Part shown: piece by piece, positions 10,697-20,592 of the stretch
Position numbering within the stretch: position 1 is the stretch's first letter
Layout of the letters: each line of letters starts with the position of its first letter
Origin: Acorus gramineus
Taxonomy: Eukaryota; Streptophyta; Magnoliopsida; Acorales; Acoraceae
DNA length: 64,000 bases
Direction: 5' to 3'
NCBI GenBank assembly: GCA_030737835.1
Contig: CM060850.1
Location: forward strand, 26,385,385 to 26,449,384
Program-made: the position numbers and the translations under genes
Notes under the pieces: generated by a model
Seen by the model: only the letters and a program-made list of their open reading frames with translations
What the model was told of the DNA's origin: nothing
The model's database searches: none

Positions 10697-10820
10697 TGAA
10701 ATTGGTGGAGTCCTTGCTGACGTTCTTCACCGAGATGTCACCCAGTTCGGCCTCCGGCTTCTTCACGTTGGCCACCTTTTCAGAAACCCAGTTCTTTGCC
10801 TTGTCCACTAGCTGTGCCAT
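10697..10820 (-). pseudogene. Captured fragment of a LEA14-like gene
   Basis: On the minus strand, starting at an ATG at 10820-10818, the frame reads MAQLVDKAKNWVSEKVANVK then KPEAELGDISVKNVSKDS. This matches from memory the N-terminus of Lea14-A type late-embryogenesis-abundant proteins (M(S/A)QLxDKAKNFVxEKVANxxKPEA). Only about 40 residues are present, plus probable 5' UTR beyond 10820. The WHy domain core is missing. It lies inside the LTR element, antisense to it, so it is a captured host fragment and not a working gene. Confidence 0.65.
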
Positions 10821-10901
10821 CTTCTTTCTTGTTTGTTGCCTGTTTGTTTGTTGATCAGTGTCTTTTATTTGAGACAGATGCCCAGTTTCTTCTCCTGGCA
10901 G

Positions 10902-10982
10902 ATTGATCAGATGGAGAGGTGGTATGAGAAATTTAGGGGGCATGGGATCGAGCCGGAGACGAGGATGTTTAATATATTGATT
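10902..10982 (+). pseudogene. Captured fragment of a PPR gene
   Basis: Plus-strand codons read IDQMERWYEKFRGHGIEPET and then RMFNILI, the typical run of a P-class pentatricopeptide repeat (helix, xGIxPxxxTFNILI). The fragment starts right after TCTTCTCCTGGCAG, which looks like a 3' splice site, so a piece of intron plus exon may have been captured. It is 27 codons long, inside the LTR element and in the same direction as it. Confidence 0.55.
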
Positions 10983-11315
10983 AGATCTCTTTCTTCTTTG
11001 AGATCCTGTTTGTAGCGCTATCGTCTTCACGCGCTACTGTCGTTGTCTTCTCCGCGTGCCATCGTCTTTGCACGCCGTCGTCGTTCTTCTTTTCTTTGGA
11101 TCTCCTTCTTTTTGAGATCCGTCATCTTCGTCGTCATTCGCCAAGTGGCGTCTTTTAAATGCAACATAGCTACCTCCGCACACTTCTTATTTATGTGCGA
11201 TCGTCATTCTTCTCTTCCTTAGATCTCCTTTTTCCTTTGAGATCCACTATCGCCGTCGTCTACGCGCAGCACCGTTGTCTTTGTGCGCCGTCGTCTCCAT
11301 CCACTAACACTCTGA

Positions 11316-11453
11316 CTGACTCAACGAGCTGGAGCAACTCCGACTGACTCAAGAAAAGCAGGAGCAGCTTCGACTGACTTAATAAGCGGGAGCGACTCCG
11401 GCTGACTCAATAAGCGGGAGCGATTCCGACTGACTCAACGAGCGGGAGCGAAG
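11316..11453 (+). repeat. Tandem repeat, about 30 bp x 5
   Basis: Five diverged units of the type CTGACTCAAYRAGCGGGAGC plus GAYTCCGA lie in the interior of the LTR element, just before its 3' non-coding part. Confidence 0.65.
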
Positions 11454-11789
11454 TGATGGATTCCAAAACACAGGCGACGACTCAAAATTACCCTTCAGAG
11501 TTTGAGAGGGATGTTAAATAAGTATTAGGATATTTTAGTGATTTTAGTCTAATGGTACTTATGTTTGTTAGGATTTTAGTTTATCATCTTTGTGTAAACT
11601 CTAAGGATATTACCCTTCAGAGTTTGGAAGAGGGTGTTAAATGTGTTAGATTATATATCTGTTTGTTAATATATTAATTTGTTATAATATTAGTTTGTTA
11701 GTGTGTTACACGTGTAATACTATCTTGTACTATTATATAAAGGGCTTTAGTCACTCTCTGATAGAACAAACATTTTAAGGTTTCTGATA

Positions 11790-12228
11790 GGTAGATGAAA
11801 GGCTTGGATGGAATAGTTTTGGGTGGAGTGTTTTGAGTATTGCAAGGGAATGGATTGGTTGGTTGGTAAGAGTAGAGGAAAAGATTTCAGTGACAAAGAA
11901 GTGTTTATTACAAGTTGAGAGGAGTAGTACAAAGGATTGAGTGGTCTTGCTTATAGCATATATTACAATGAGCCACCTCTCACCTATTTATAGCCCTATG
12001 GTGACTACTCCACTTAGTTGTAGACAATTCTAGATGTTACTAGTACTCCACCATATCCTTGGTAGAGATATTTTAGTACAACATCTAGATATTTCTTACA
12101 TATATGCCAAGTGAAAGTACCTGAACTTTCTCCTTATACAAAGTGGTTTGTAGAATTGAGTAGAAGCTTCATCAAAAAATGTATTATTTTTAACAGTTTC
12201 ATTATTATTTTCTCTCTTGTTTCTAACA
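11790..12228 (-). mobile_element. Possible solo LTR
   Basis: Read on the minus strand the segment starts TGTTAGAAACAAGAGAG at 12228. It contains CTATAAATAG near 11990 and TTGTAATAAAC near 11905, in the order expected of an LTR with promoter and polyadenylation region. I cannot find a target-site duplication or the exact other end. It separates the broken class B gene from the LTR element at 10400-11772. Confidence 0.3.
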
Positions 12229-12239
12229 AATTATAAGAC

Positions 12240-12814
12240 ATGTCAAGATCAGTCCCCTCCGCCGCAATTCCAACGGATCAACTGTCATGATTTTGTGTTG
12301 TACCTTGCGCATTATGAACCTCGGTTTCAACTGACCTTTGCTCGTCTCGTGAAAGCTCGCTCAGATGGATGGCTTGTGTCGGGTCCTCCTCGATCAAATA
12401 ACCATACAAAAGGTCGTCGTCACGCATGGTGGCCCCCATGTAAGTGAGCCGCTGCAGGTGCGGAGGCAGACCGACGCACAAGTGAATGGCCTTCTTCAGG
12501 TCCTTGATCGGTCGGTGGCTCAGTACTTTCACCGGGAAGGCGTCCCCGCGGTACTCGACCATGAGTGTTAGCTTTACGTAGGGCGCCACCTCATAGTGGA
12601 AGTCGATCAACGCTCCATCCCCGACACCGTAGCGCGACGGGTGCGCCACCTCATCGTGCATCAGTTTTCCGTCGTGGACGAGGAGCAGGTCATTCTCGAT
12701 GCGGCAGTGGCGGTGGATCTCCTGCTTGAGTGTACCCACGGTGTGGAATTCACCCTTCAGGGTCTGAACGGGCCGCCTCGGATATGCCATGTTCCTCAAT
12801 TTTAAGAAGATCAT
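12240..12814 (-). pseudogene. Class B ubiquitin-like gene with lost third domain
   Basis: From the ATG at 12814 (MIFLKLRNMAYPRRP) a frame of 178 codons covers ubiquitin-like domains one (LLLVHDGKLMHDEVAHPSRY) and two (LPPHLQRLTYMGATMRDDDL). It then reaches EVHNAQGTTQNHDS and stops at 12278. Beyond the stop, remnants of domain three are readable in other frames (MTVDPLE..., LRRRG), so a frameshift and a deletion have broken it. The remnant ends near 12240, next to an LTR-like segment. The promoter module is intact, so a two-domain protein could still be made, as in the genes at 41214 and 52615. I rate it more likely a decaying copy. Confidence 0.65.
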
Positions 12815-12869
12815 GTTGGCTGTGCTGAGTGTGTGTGTTGTGTGTGTGTTTTTTAGATTGGTGGAATGC

Positions 12870-12948
12870 TAGGTGATGTATTTATGGGAGAGTGTTATTT
12901 GTTCTCATGGCATTAGTGTGATTGGGTTTCACATGGTTTTTGCATTGG
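12870..12948 (-). promoter_or_regulatory. CCAAT module and TATA-like box, gene at 12814
   Basis: On the minus strand: CCCAATCACACTAATGCCATGAGAAC (12901-12926), then ATAAATA near 12880, about 65 bp before the ATG. It matches the modules at 8600 and 14273. Confidence 0.5.
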
Positions 12949-13088
12949 CTGGGAAGGAATATGTGATTTTTGCATGTGATATTTTTGGTCTCCTTTCTCT
13001 CGCACCAAGCCTAAATGTCAGGAGTTGGAGAAGCAGTGGTCCCACTGGGTCTTATAGACATGTCATGTACCTCTCACCTCCTTCCTAG

Positions 13089-13460
13089 ATCATTTTTTAA
13101 ATATATGTTACACCTTGTCTTATATAATTTAACAAAATGAGATATATATTTTCATAATTTTTTTTACATTTGTTAAAAAAAAGTTTATTTAATTTAAAAT
13201 AAAACGATATATATTTTTAATTAAACATATTTTTCATTAAATAATTTTTACTATTTGTTAAAAAAATTAAAAAATAAGGAATACATATGGGGCTGTCTAG
13301 AAGACTGTCCAAACATTTAAAAAAAAAAACAAAGAGGGACAAAATATTTTATCATACATTAAGTTATATTCATTTCTGGTTCAATTCAAAGAAATTATTA
13401 CAATCATACGCGGCATGCGATAATATCTCTGTAAAATGTCAACTCTATATCAATTATATT
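13089..13460. other. Gene-free AT-rich interval
   Basis: Very AT-rich sequence between two class B genes. No gene or clear repeat is seen. Confidence 0.4.
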
Positions 13461-14177
13461 TCATTGTGTTAGATATAACAAATCAATTTTTGTCCCCATC
13501 GTCGGGAATCCAATGTCCTCCAATGTGGTGTCCAAAGAAAGACCAAGTCCATTAAAAGCGATAATAAAATTTTGTTCTTGATTCAAGCCCCTCCGCCGCA
13601 TCTCCACGACCACAGTACCCGCAGTGTCCAATGGATCCACCGTCATGATCTCAAACTCCCCGTTGTGCGTGTTACGAACCTCAAGGTTGAATATTCTCCG
13701 CTCGTCTCGTGGAAGCTCTACCAGCTGGACAGCTTCAGTCGGTGTTTCACTAATCAGATAATCGCGCAAGAGGTCATCATCGCGCATGAGAGCCCCCATG
13801 TACGTGAGCCGCTGCCTGTGCGGAGGCAAGCCAACGTAGTAGTTGATCGGTCTCCTTAAATGATTTATCATTGTGTTGCTCTCGAGGGCCATGGAGATGG
13901 TGGTGTCGTGGTACTCGATCTTGAATGTTACGCTCTCGCGCATTGGCAGCTTCACATGGAGGTCAATCGACGCGCCATCTCCAACCCCATAATCAGATGG
14001 ATGCACCGCATCATCGTGCATCAGTTTGCCGTCATGGACGAGGAGTTGTTGGCGGCATAAGATGCCACTGGCGCGGTGGAGCTCTCGCTTGAGTTCATCG
14101 ACCGTGAGGTATTCCCCAGTCAGCGTCTCAACGGGCCAGCCGGTCCATGTCATGTTCGTAACGGTCACAGAGATCAT
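13461..14177 (-). CDS. Class B triple ubiquitin-like protein (238 aa)
   Basis: Intact intronless frame. I choose the ATG at 14177-14175 (MISVTVTNMTWTG), because the TATA-like box is near 14243-14250, which leaves the alternative upstream ATG at 14285 outside the transcript. Domains are about 1-77 (QQLLVHDGKLMHDDAVHPSD), 78-155 (LPPHRQRLTYMGALMRDDDL, then RDYLI) and 156-238 (EIMTVDPLDTAGTV, EMRRRGLNQEQNFIIAFNG). It ends LLYLTQ with no diglycine. The closest relative in the window is the neighbour at 15353-16072, in the same orientation, suggesting local tandem duplication. Partners and role are unknown. Confidence 0.87.
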   Translation of the reverse strand: MISVTVTNMTWTGWPVETLTGEYLTVDELKRELHRASGILCRQQLLVHDGKLMHDDAVHPSDYGVGDGASIDLHVKLPMRESVTFKIEYHDTTISMALESNTMINHLRRPINYYVGLPPHRQRLTYMGALMRDDDLLRDYLISETPTEAVQLVELPRDERRIFNLEVRNTHNGEFEIMTVDPLDTAGTVVVEMRRRGLNQEQNFIIAFNGLGLSLDTTLEDIGFPTMGTKIDLLYLTQ

Positions 14178-14242
14178 TTTGGGTTTGATGAGAGTTTTAA
14201 GTTTTGGATATGATTTGGCTAGTTTTTGTTGGAGAGAGTGGT

Positions 14243-14320
14243 ACATAAAGAGATTTGTTTGGGGTGGTAATTGTTCTGAAGGCATTAGCGTGATTGTGTT
14301 CGTAATAGTTTTCGCATGGG
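14243..14320 (-). promoter_or_regulatory. CCAAT-type module and TATA-like box, gene at 14177
   Basis: On the minus strand ACAATCACGCTAATGCC (about 14283-14299) precedes CTCTTTATGTA near 14243-14252. The CCAAT core is changed to ACAAT here. A TGCATG (RY-like) motif lies near 14355. Confidence 0.45.
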
Positions 14321-14673
14321 GCTGAGCAGGAACGTGTGACTTCTAAGGATATTTTTGCATGTATCGCATGAGTTGTAAATTGTAATGCATGTAATGTGTG
14401 ATTTCTAATGGAATCCCCGGTCTGATTTAGGCATTCCGAACTTAAACAAGCAACGGATGTAATTTTTCGAGCGAGGAATAAAGTTATTTGAGATAAATAA
14501 TAACTATATAAGAGAGAGTTATACCAGTAGAATAAAAGTTTTTAAGTTTGTTGGCATTTTATCTTATCCGTGTTAGAAATGTGAAAGTGAGGTGTTTTTT
14601 GTTTTGATTGGCCTTAAATAAATTACTAATAAGTTGAATGAGTGTGAATAAAGAGTTATAAAATCTGAATAAT

Positions 14674-14846
14674 AGTGTTAAGGGTGGGTCTTGGATTCGA
14701 GTCTTGGCGTTGATTTACCCATCTATTTGTTGACGATTATTTGAAAGAATTTTTTGTGGGATCGGGACAAACATGCGAAGATAGCCTTCCCAGCTCGACA
14801 GTAAAGTCAACCACGGGGGTCCCCCCAATATAAAAAAAAAAATATT
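14674..14846 (+). mobile_element. tRNA-derived SINE, copy 1
   Basis: About 170 bp with a tRNA-like head (GGATTCGAGTC as the B box, 14693-14703) and a body shared with 52058-52232: GTTGA(T)TTACCCA(T/C)CTRTTTGTT followed by GACGATTATTTGAAAGAATT. It ends in an A run. An 8-bp direct repeat TGAATAAT flanks it (14666-14673 and 14847-14854), which supports retroposition. Confidence 0.75.
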
Positions 14847-14854
14847 TGAATAAT

Positions 14855-15352
14855 GTGTGAATTAGTTTTTTTTTTAATAAAAGAGAGTATATTGAAAAAC
14901 ACATGGGCTGTGCTTTTCTGAAAACTTTGAGGAATGTATATGCCTTGTATTATAATGTGTTTACCCTTGATTTGGTAAAATTGATAAGTAGTTTTTTTAT
15001 GCTTGAGTTGGGAATCTTTTGTTTTTCAAACGCAGAATCTTTCAAATGTCGATCCAAACGCAGCTTTATCTTGTACAAAGTGTATATAATCACTTTTTTT
15101 ATATATCTTTTGACATTTCATGACAATACAAGTTTTGATTATTTATAAAAAAATAAAATAAAGAAAAACACAAAAAAAAATGAATCTTTTTGCATTTTTT
15201 TTTCTTGTAATTGTAAGGTATTTTCATATATTGGATCACGAACATTAAGTCAAACGTACTTCATATTTATAAAGCTATATCCTATTTAAGAAATTATCAC
15301 AATCACATGCACGAACAAGATAATATCATCTCTATATAAGTATATAACCATT
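14855..15352. other. Gene-free AT-rich interval
   Basis: AT-rich. A phrase near 15118-15150 (ACAATACAAGTTTTGATTAT plus A run) resembles the LINE tails at 7276 and 61645, so an old LINE 3' end may lie here. No gene is seen. Confidence 0.35.
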
Positions 15353-16072
15353 TCATTGTGGCAACGGATAAATCATCTCAAGACTGCTCCTCCCCTCCCG
15401 GATTCCATTCTCCTCCAAAGTGGTGCGCCCATATAGCACTCGACCACGAAGCGCGATGAAGAAATAGTTCTCCTGATTCAACCCCCTCTGTCGCATCTCC
15501 GCCGCCACAGTATTCATGGTGTCCAACGGATCCACCATCATGATCTCTGACTCCCCGGTGTGCATGTTACGGACCTCCACTTCAAACATTTTCTGCTCGT
15601 CCCGTGGGAGCTCAATCAATTGAACAACTTCAGTCGGGGCTTCACTGATCACATAATCGCACACAAGGTCATCGTCGCGCATGAGAGCCCCCATGTAAGT
15701 GAGCTGCTGTCGATGCAGAGGCAGACCAATGCAGTAGTTGATGGCGTTCTGCAGGTGCTTGATCGGGTAGCAGCTGTCGACGGCCATGGGGAAGGGGTTG
15801 CCGAGGAACTCGACCGTGAGCGTCACGTTCTTGTAGGGGGGGACCTGCACGTGAAGGTCGATCGACGCGCCGTCCACTACGCCATAGAGCGACGGGTGTG
15901 ACACGTCGTCGTGCATGAGTTTTCCGTTGTGGACGAGGAGCTGCAGGTCGGACACGACGCGGCAGACGCGGTGGACCTCCCGCTTGAGTTCGCCCACCGA
16001 GGGGAACTCGCCCGTCAGGGTCTCGACGGGCCAGTTGGTCCATGTCCTGTTCGTCACCGTCACGGTAATCAT
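15353..16072 (-). CDS. Class B triple ubiquitin-like protein (239 aa)
   Basis: Intact intronless frame from the ATG at 16072-16070 (MITVTVTNRTWTN). A strong TATA box (TCTCTTTATATACC on the minus strand, about 16112-16124) sits some 45 bp upstream, which rules out the ATG at 16204. Domains: about 1-77 (LQLLVHNGKLMHDDVSHPSL), 78-155 (LPLHRQQLTYMGALMRDDDL, VCDYVI) and 156-239 (EIMMVDPLDTMNTVAAEM, RGLNQENYFFIALRG). The C-terminus is EMIYPLPQ, with no diglycine. The promoter of this gene is duplicated at 21931-22080 next to the second SKIP30-like copy, but its coding part is not. Confidence 0.88.
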   Translation of the reverse strand: MITVTVTNRTWTNWPVETLTGEFPSVGELKREVHRVCRVVSDLQLLVHNGKLMHDDVSHPSLYGVVDGASIDLHVQVPPYKNVTLTVEFLGNPFPMAVDSCYPIKHLQNAINYCIGLPLHRQQLTYMGALMRDDDLVCDYVISEAPTEVVQLIELPRDEQKMFEVEVRNMHTGESEIMMVDPLDTMNTVAAEMRQRGLNQENYFFIALRGRVLYGRTTLEENGIREGRSSLEMIYPLPQ

Positions 16073-16111
16073 ATTGGAGTTTGTGATCGATTTTGGATTG
16101 GTGGAACATAA

Positions 16112-16199
16112 AGAGAGTGGTATATAAAGAGACTTGTTGGGGGTGTTTATTGTTCTCAAGACCGCATTTGCGTGATTGGGTTTCTCATAAATTTTGCGT
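16112..16199 (-). promoter_or_regulatory. CCAAT module and TATA box, gene at 16072
   Basis: On the minus strand: ATGAGAAACCCAATCACGCA (about 16168-16187), then TCTCTTTATATACC near 16112-16124. The ATGAGAAACCCAATC block also stands before the gene at 9268, and the whole module recurs at 21931-22080. Confidence 0.6.
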
Positions 16200-17049
16200 G
16201 GCATGTTAGACTCAATATTTTTAATAATCTAAAAGGAATATCACGTGTGTTTTTATTTATTTTTAAATAATAAATATTATTTAACTATATATATGATTTA
16301 ATTAATAATGTATATCATTCTATTTCAAATTGAGTATATTTATTTTTAATAAATATATAAAAAAAAATTAACAATGCATATATTTCATCTACATGTATAT
16401 ACTTCATTAAATTTTTATAGATACATATATGACTATATTTAAATTATAAAAAAAGATTGAGTTAACAACATCATAATCTTTATCATAAGAGGGAATGAAA
16501 CATTTATTTTGTAACTTTGAACATCACCCATATACACCAACTTGCATGAAAATGAACATAGCGTATTCTTTTGCGGCGGCAGTGACTTACTGACCTTCCA
16601 CCCATCATGTATTCACTCCACCCCTTTTTTTCACCACCCAAACAATTTTTTACATTGTGCAACCCCACCCCATAATATATATACATAATTGTATACCGTG
16701 CAAAACCCAGCCACACCGACCTCAGCAGTCAGCTCCCTCCTCTCTCTCTCCGCAATAGAAATTATAGCTGTGGTAATAGCTGCTACGATGATTCACAAAT
16801 TATAGAATAAGATAGTCGTCTATCATAGTTCTTGACCCCCAATATATATTTCTATAACACATTTAACAAGTTTAAGAACAACAATCCAGATGCCACTCAA
16901 ATTTAAGGCACTGTCAACTTCCACAACAACAACAAAAATATATATATATATATACAGGGGAACTTACAATATATGCCAATGACCCTATTCACTTCTGCAC
17001 TGCACCCAACTCCACTTCAGAAAAAGATTGTTCCAGAATGTTAGTCATT

Positions 17050-18090
17050 CTAAATCGTCAGCACCGCGCACCCAAGGACGTTGCCTCGACACAGAGACAT
17101 GGGCTTCACCTTCTGCCAAGTTGGCGTCACCCTTCGAACATTCAAAACATCAACGTCAGATGACAGCTTGATGAACTGATTAGGGCGCACGATCACCCCA
17201 CCGACCACATAGATGGCATCCTCCAAACCGATCACCCCGAACTCTATCCGGCTCAGCAAGTCCTCAGGCAATGGGAACTCCTTCCTCGCACCCTGCTCTC
17301 CCATGTCCTGCTTAAACACAACTACATTGTTCAACACATAGAGCTCCCCCCGGACCACTGCCATCGGACCTTGGGGCAAACTATAGTCCTTGACGGTCCA
17401 CCGATCCTTTCCGTCCTCTAAAATCTGGACCGATGACAGCCTCTTGTGGAATACATGCATCTTACTGCCTATCACCACCCCGGAACAGGCAGAGTCATCT
17501 GTGTGAGTGAGGTCTGGCAGGGGTTCCCACACATCCTTCTCGGGATCATATATCTCTGACTTCAGTATTGATTCCCGAGGTGTTGTGAAGCCACCTGTGA
17601 CAACTATCTTCCCACCCAAAGCACAGCACGCGAACATGGCTCGCCGAAAAAGCATTGGGGCCCTCCGTGCCCATGACCGGAGAAGTGGGTCATAAGCCCA
17701 GACCTCATTCGTCGCAAAAATCCTGTTACGGTCTCCGGTTGACCAGACAACACCATCACTGCCCCCACCAAGCACAAAGAGCTTTCCATGGAGACTGACA
17801 ACGCCAAAGCGAGCCAGATGTCTTACCTGAGTTGGTAAGACTGGGAGGGTAATCCAATTGTCCATTGAGGGGTCGTAGAGCTGCCACACATTGTCAGGCT
17901 CAAAAGCTAAGACACAAAGAAAGTCCTCAAAAGCATTGGTCTCTTGACGGGCCTTGAGGAAATCTGGACTGCGGAGAGCATCCCGCCACGAGTGGCAGAC
18001 AATCTGGAGTTGAAGGTGGTGGAAAAATGGCACGCGTGCGAGGCACTGGAGGGCAATTGCATCAGGGATTCCATCAATAAGGCCGGACAT
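17050..18090 (-). CDS. SKIP30: F-box/kelch-repeat protein, SKIP30-like, copy 1 (346 aa)
   Basis: Single-exon coding region of 346 codons. The N-terminus MSGLIDGIPDAIALQCLARV and following VCHSWRDALRSPDF form an F-box, which binds SKP1/ASK adaptors in SCF E3 ubiquitin ligases. Kelch repeats follow: KLFVLGGGSD near residue 105, ATNEVWAYDPLLRSW, KIVVTGGFTTPRESILKSEI near 165, YDPEKDVWEPLPDL, and DAIYVVGGVI near 295. The ending RGNVLGCAVLTI matches the Arabidopsis SKIP30 type (RGTILGCTxL(T/R)I), known from memory. It presumably selects substrates for ubiquitination; the target is unknown. An intron in the 5' UTR is inferred (18165-21202). The near-identical neighbour at 22503-23549 is a segmental duplicate. 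Confidence 0.9.
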   Translation of the reverse strand: MSGLIDGIPDAIALQCLARVPFFHHLQLQIVCHSWRDALRSPDFLKARQETNAFEDFLCVLAFEPDNVWQLYDPSMDNWITLPVLPTQVRHLARFGVVSLHGKLFVLGGGSDGVVWSTGDRNRIFATNEVWAYDPLLRSWARRAPMLFRRAMFACCALGGKIVVTGGFTTPRESILKSEIYDPEKDVWEPLPDLTHTDDSACSGVVIGSKMHVFHKRLSSVQILEDGKDRWTVKDYSLPQGPMAVVRGELYVLNNVVVFKQDMGEQGARKEFPLPEDLLSRIEFGVIGLEDAIYVVGGVIVRPNQFIKLSSDVDVLNVRRVTPTWQKVKPMSLCRGNVLGCAVLTI

Positions 18091-18573
18091 GATGCCTGCC
18101 TTACATCACACTTGGGAAGCCCTTTGTATGATGCGTTGAGTTAGTACAATAAGGAATCATTAACCTGCAAGATGGGAAAAGATTGCATTATCAGTGGTTA
18201 ATTGATGTATTTCATCACCCACAAGAAATCATTCCATTTATTAGACATTTTTAATCTGAAGACTTGATGGGTAAAGAAGTAAAGGGAATTAGGACTGAAA
18301 TCCAACGGATATTAACAATCTGGATTCCAATTTGGAGAACCAACAAAACTATTTCTTTTCTACAACAATAGGTTTGCTCAAAACTGGATTCACTTTTTAG
18401 TTCCTCGAGAATATGTTCTAACACAATAATAGCAAATGAATGTTAAACTGTAACTACAAAATAAAACTAAAATTGGAGCAATGAATGATTCCAGGACGTT
18501 TGCAAACAATCAAGCTTACTACAAATAAGTAAGTTTTGTGGAGCAACTGGAAGTTCAATATTAATAAATAGAG

Positions 18574-18647
18574 GCCTTTCGGAGTTTGTAATTCGAATTC
18601 AGTAAATGAAATCGGGTTGCAAACATCTACCTTTTCTTCAAAAAAAA
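18574..18647 (+). mobile_element. Short retroposed insertion with 11-bp target duplication
   Basis: A 74-bp insert ending in an A run is flanked by exact 11-bp repeats AATAAATAGAG (18563-18573 and 18648-18658). The matching place in copy 2 (near 23998) lacks it. It is probably a 5'-truncated SINE or LINE end. Confidence 0.6.
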
Positions 18648-19891
18648 AATAAATAGAGACTTATACAACCAAGCTGACTGAAAAAATGATAAAGGCAGCA
18701 TTAAAAAGTAAAGATGGGATCTAAAAGGTCATTTTGTGTTGCTCGACAATGGACTATAGAGAAAGTCCAATTTTAAAACAAACTGAGAGCCTGGAAACGG
18801 TTTGGAATATTTTGCTGAATTAGGAATGGGGCTCACAAATGTTTTCTGTGTTGGATATGGATATATGTGTGATAAAAATATAGTCACCAAGTCCAACCAG
18901 TTCACAGAGGGGCATTGATCCACCAATCAGTCACTTCAGTTCACATAGTGTAACCAATGTTAGTGCCATTGCAAATTGGGAAAAATAACAATATATGTAG
19001 ACTTGACTAGGTAGTGCAGATACATGGCATGGTATGGAATAGTGCAGTAGGATCCATCATGGATCCACCACTTGTGGCACTTGCAATGAAAAGAGATGCA
19101 TCAAAGACACTTTGTATGATAAATTTATGATCCTACAACAGATACATGATTCTCTTCATTAATATTAGAGCTTACAAAGTGATACATCATTTGCAGCTAA
19201 TGGCACATAATTTTCAATCATACGGTCCAATGGTATGATCCAATGTGAATCGATATTCATACCATAATTAATGCATCCCCTCACTAACTAGCCTTTCCTT
19301 GTGAGTCACAAAAAGTGTTTACTAGTAAACATTCAAAGGATTTAGCAGTTAGGATCCTTACAATGCAATACTCCCATTATGAAATACACTCAAACAGTCA
19401 TGTTAAAACATTATGATGTTAAGTTTTTATATATTCTATCAATGAAATCATCAGATAACCAGAGGTCTTGTAACAAAATTTCCAAATTTAGAAAAGGTGA
19501 AGTGTGTGATAACATGCAAATCTGATAAGGAAATGGAGTATGGGTTTAGCACTTGTTTTGATATTGATGTCTCATGACAAATATCAATCTATAACAAGGT
19601 TAACATCACCAGACTACAATAGCAAGATAAATAAATTGTGATCAACATAGCAGGGCGACATAATATGCATTTTCAATACCCCAACTAAAAGTTTTATCTA
19701 CAAAAAAAATGGCATGAAACAAATGAAATATTAAACTGCAGTTTACAGTTCAACACGCTGATCAATAATGAAATTTGACATGGTAAGGTACTCTGTTTCA
19801 TAGCTAAAGTGGGAGAATAGTTATGCGGATCAACATAACATCCAATAAAAATTCAATTGAATATAAGCATTCACTTCATTAAGACTACATA

Positions 19892-20592
19892 GTACATGTT
19901 TGTTAAAACTTATAAGATGCATATTATAGATTTTAATTTAAAATAAGCAGTTGTTACATATTTATTTAAAATCTTATTAGAACTTATTTAAGTTAAAAAC
20001 AGTTTTAAAAAGTCATAATCTCTAAACTAAGAAAGGGATGCTTTTGAGATTACAGCTTATAAAAAGCATTAAATTTTTTTTATTTTGGACACTCATGCTC
20101 TTAATCTTTTTTTCTAATAATATGTGTATCTATTTTTTTTTCTATTACACAAAAAAATCACTAAACCACCTTTCATCTTCTCAATTTTTTTACAATTACA
20201 AAAAATACATTATCAATTTTTTTTTTTATAATTCCATTTGTCACTCAAATCATTAAAATTCTATAATGTAATATTTGAAAAATATTACAGTGATTTTGAA
20301 ATATTATTTATGTTAATTTAATTTTCTTTTAAATAGTTATAAAATTAATTTTATATGTATAAATCAACTTATTTAATCAAACATAAATCAATTTTTTACT
20401 TCTAAAGTTAAGGGTTATTTTTTACAATTGTACAACAAAACTGTTTTACAACTTATTAAACAAACATCCACTACTGTTTATTTACTGTTTTTAAACAGTT
20501 ACAACAAACATGTCAACTTATCAGAAAAGTTATAATCTATAATTTATAAATTATAATTTATAATTTATAAATTTAAATTGCAACAAACATGA
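19892..20592. mobile_element. AT-rich MITE-like insertion, about 700 bp
   Basis: The ends are inverted repeats: CATGTTTGTTAAAACTTATA on the left and, read on the other strand, CATGTTTGTTGCAATTTAAA on the right. Copy 2 has the empty site near 25545 (ACATAGCATTTAAGAG). The interior is AT-rich and has no coding frame. Confidence 0.6.

Larger units (their letters stand above)
10400..11772 (+). mobile_element. Non-autonomous LTR retrotransposon with captured host fragments
   Basis: A fossil LTR element of about 1.37 kb. Its LTRs (10400-10503 and 11635-11772) both begin TGTTAAAT(A/G)TGTTAGATTA and share the TACTATTATATAAA(A/G) core. A purine-rich stretch (GGAAGAGGG) precedes the 3' LTR. The interior has no gag or pol; it carries fragments of two host genes (LEA14 and PPR), CGT-rich sequence and a short tandem repeat. 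The clear differences between the LTRs make it much older than the element at 46925. It shares the CAGAGTTTGG-purine-TGTTAAA junction with that element, so the two may be distantly related. The family is uncertain. Confidence 0.6.

Noticed and set aside
14178-14285. Upstream ATG at 14285 (and the similar ones at 16204 and 60768)
   Set aside because: These lie upstream of the TATA boxes, and the encoded extensions are unrelated between paralogues.
14690-14705. Possible tRNA gene (GGATTCGAGTC)
   Set aside because: It is the B box of a SINE: no acceptor stem or cloverleaf can be formed, and the same sequence recurs at 52091 with an A tail.
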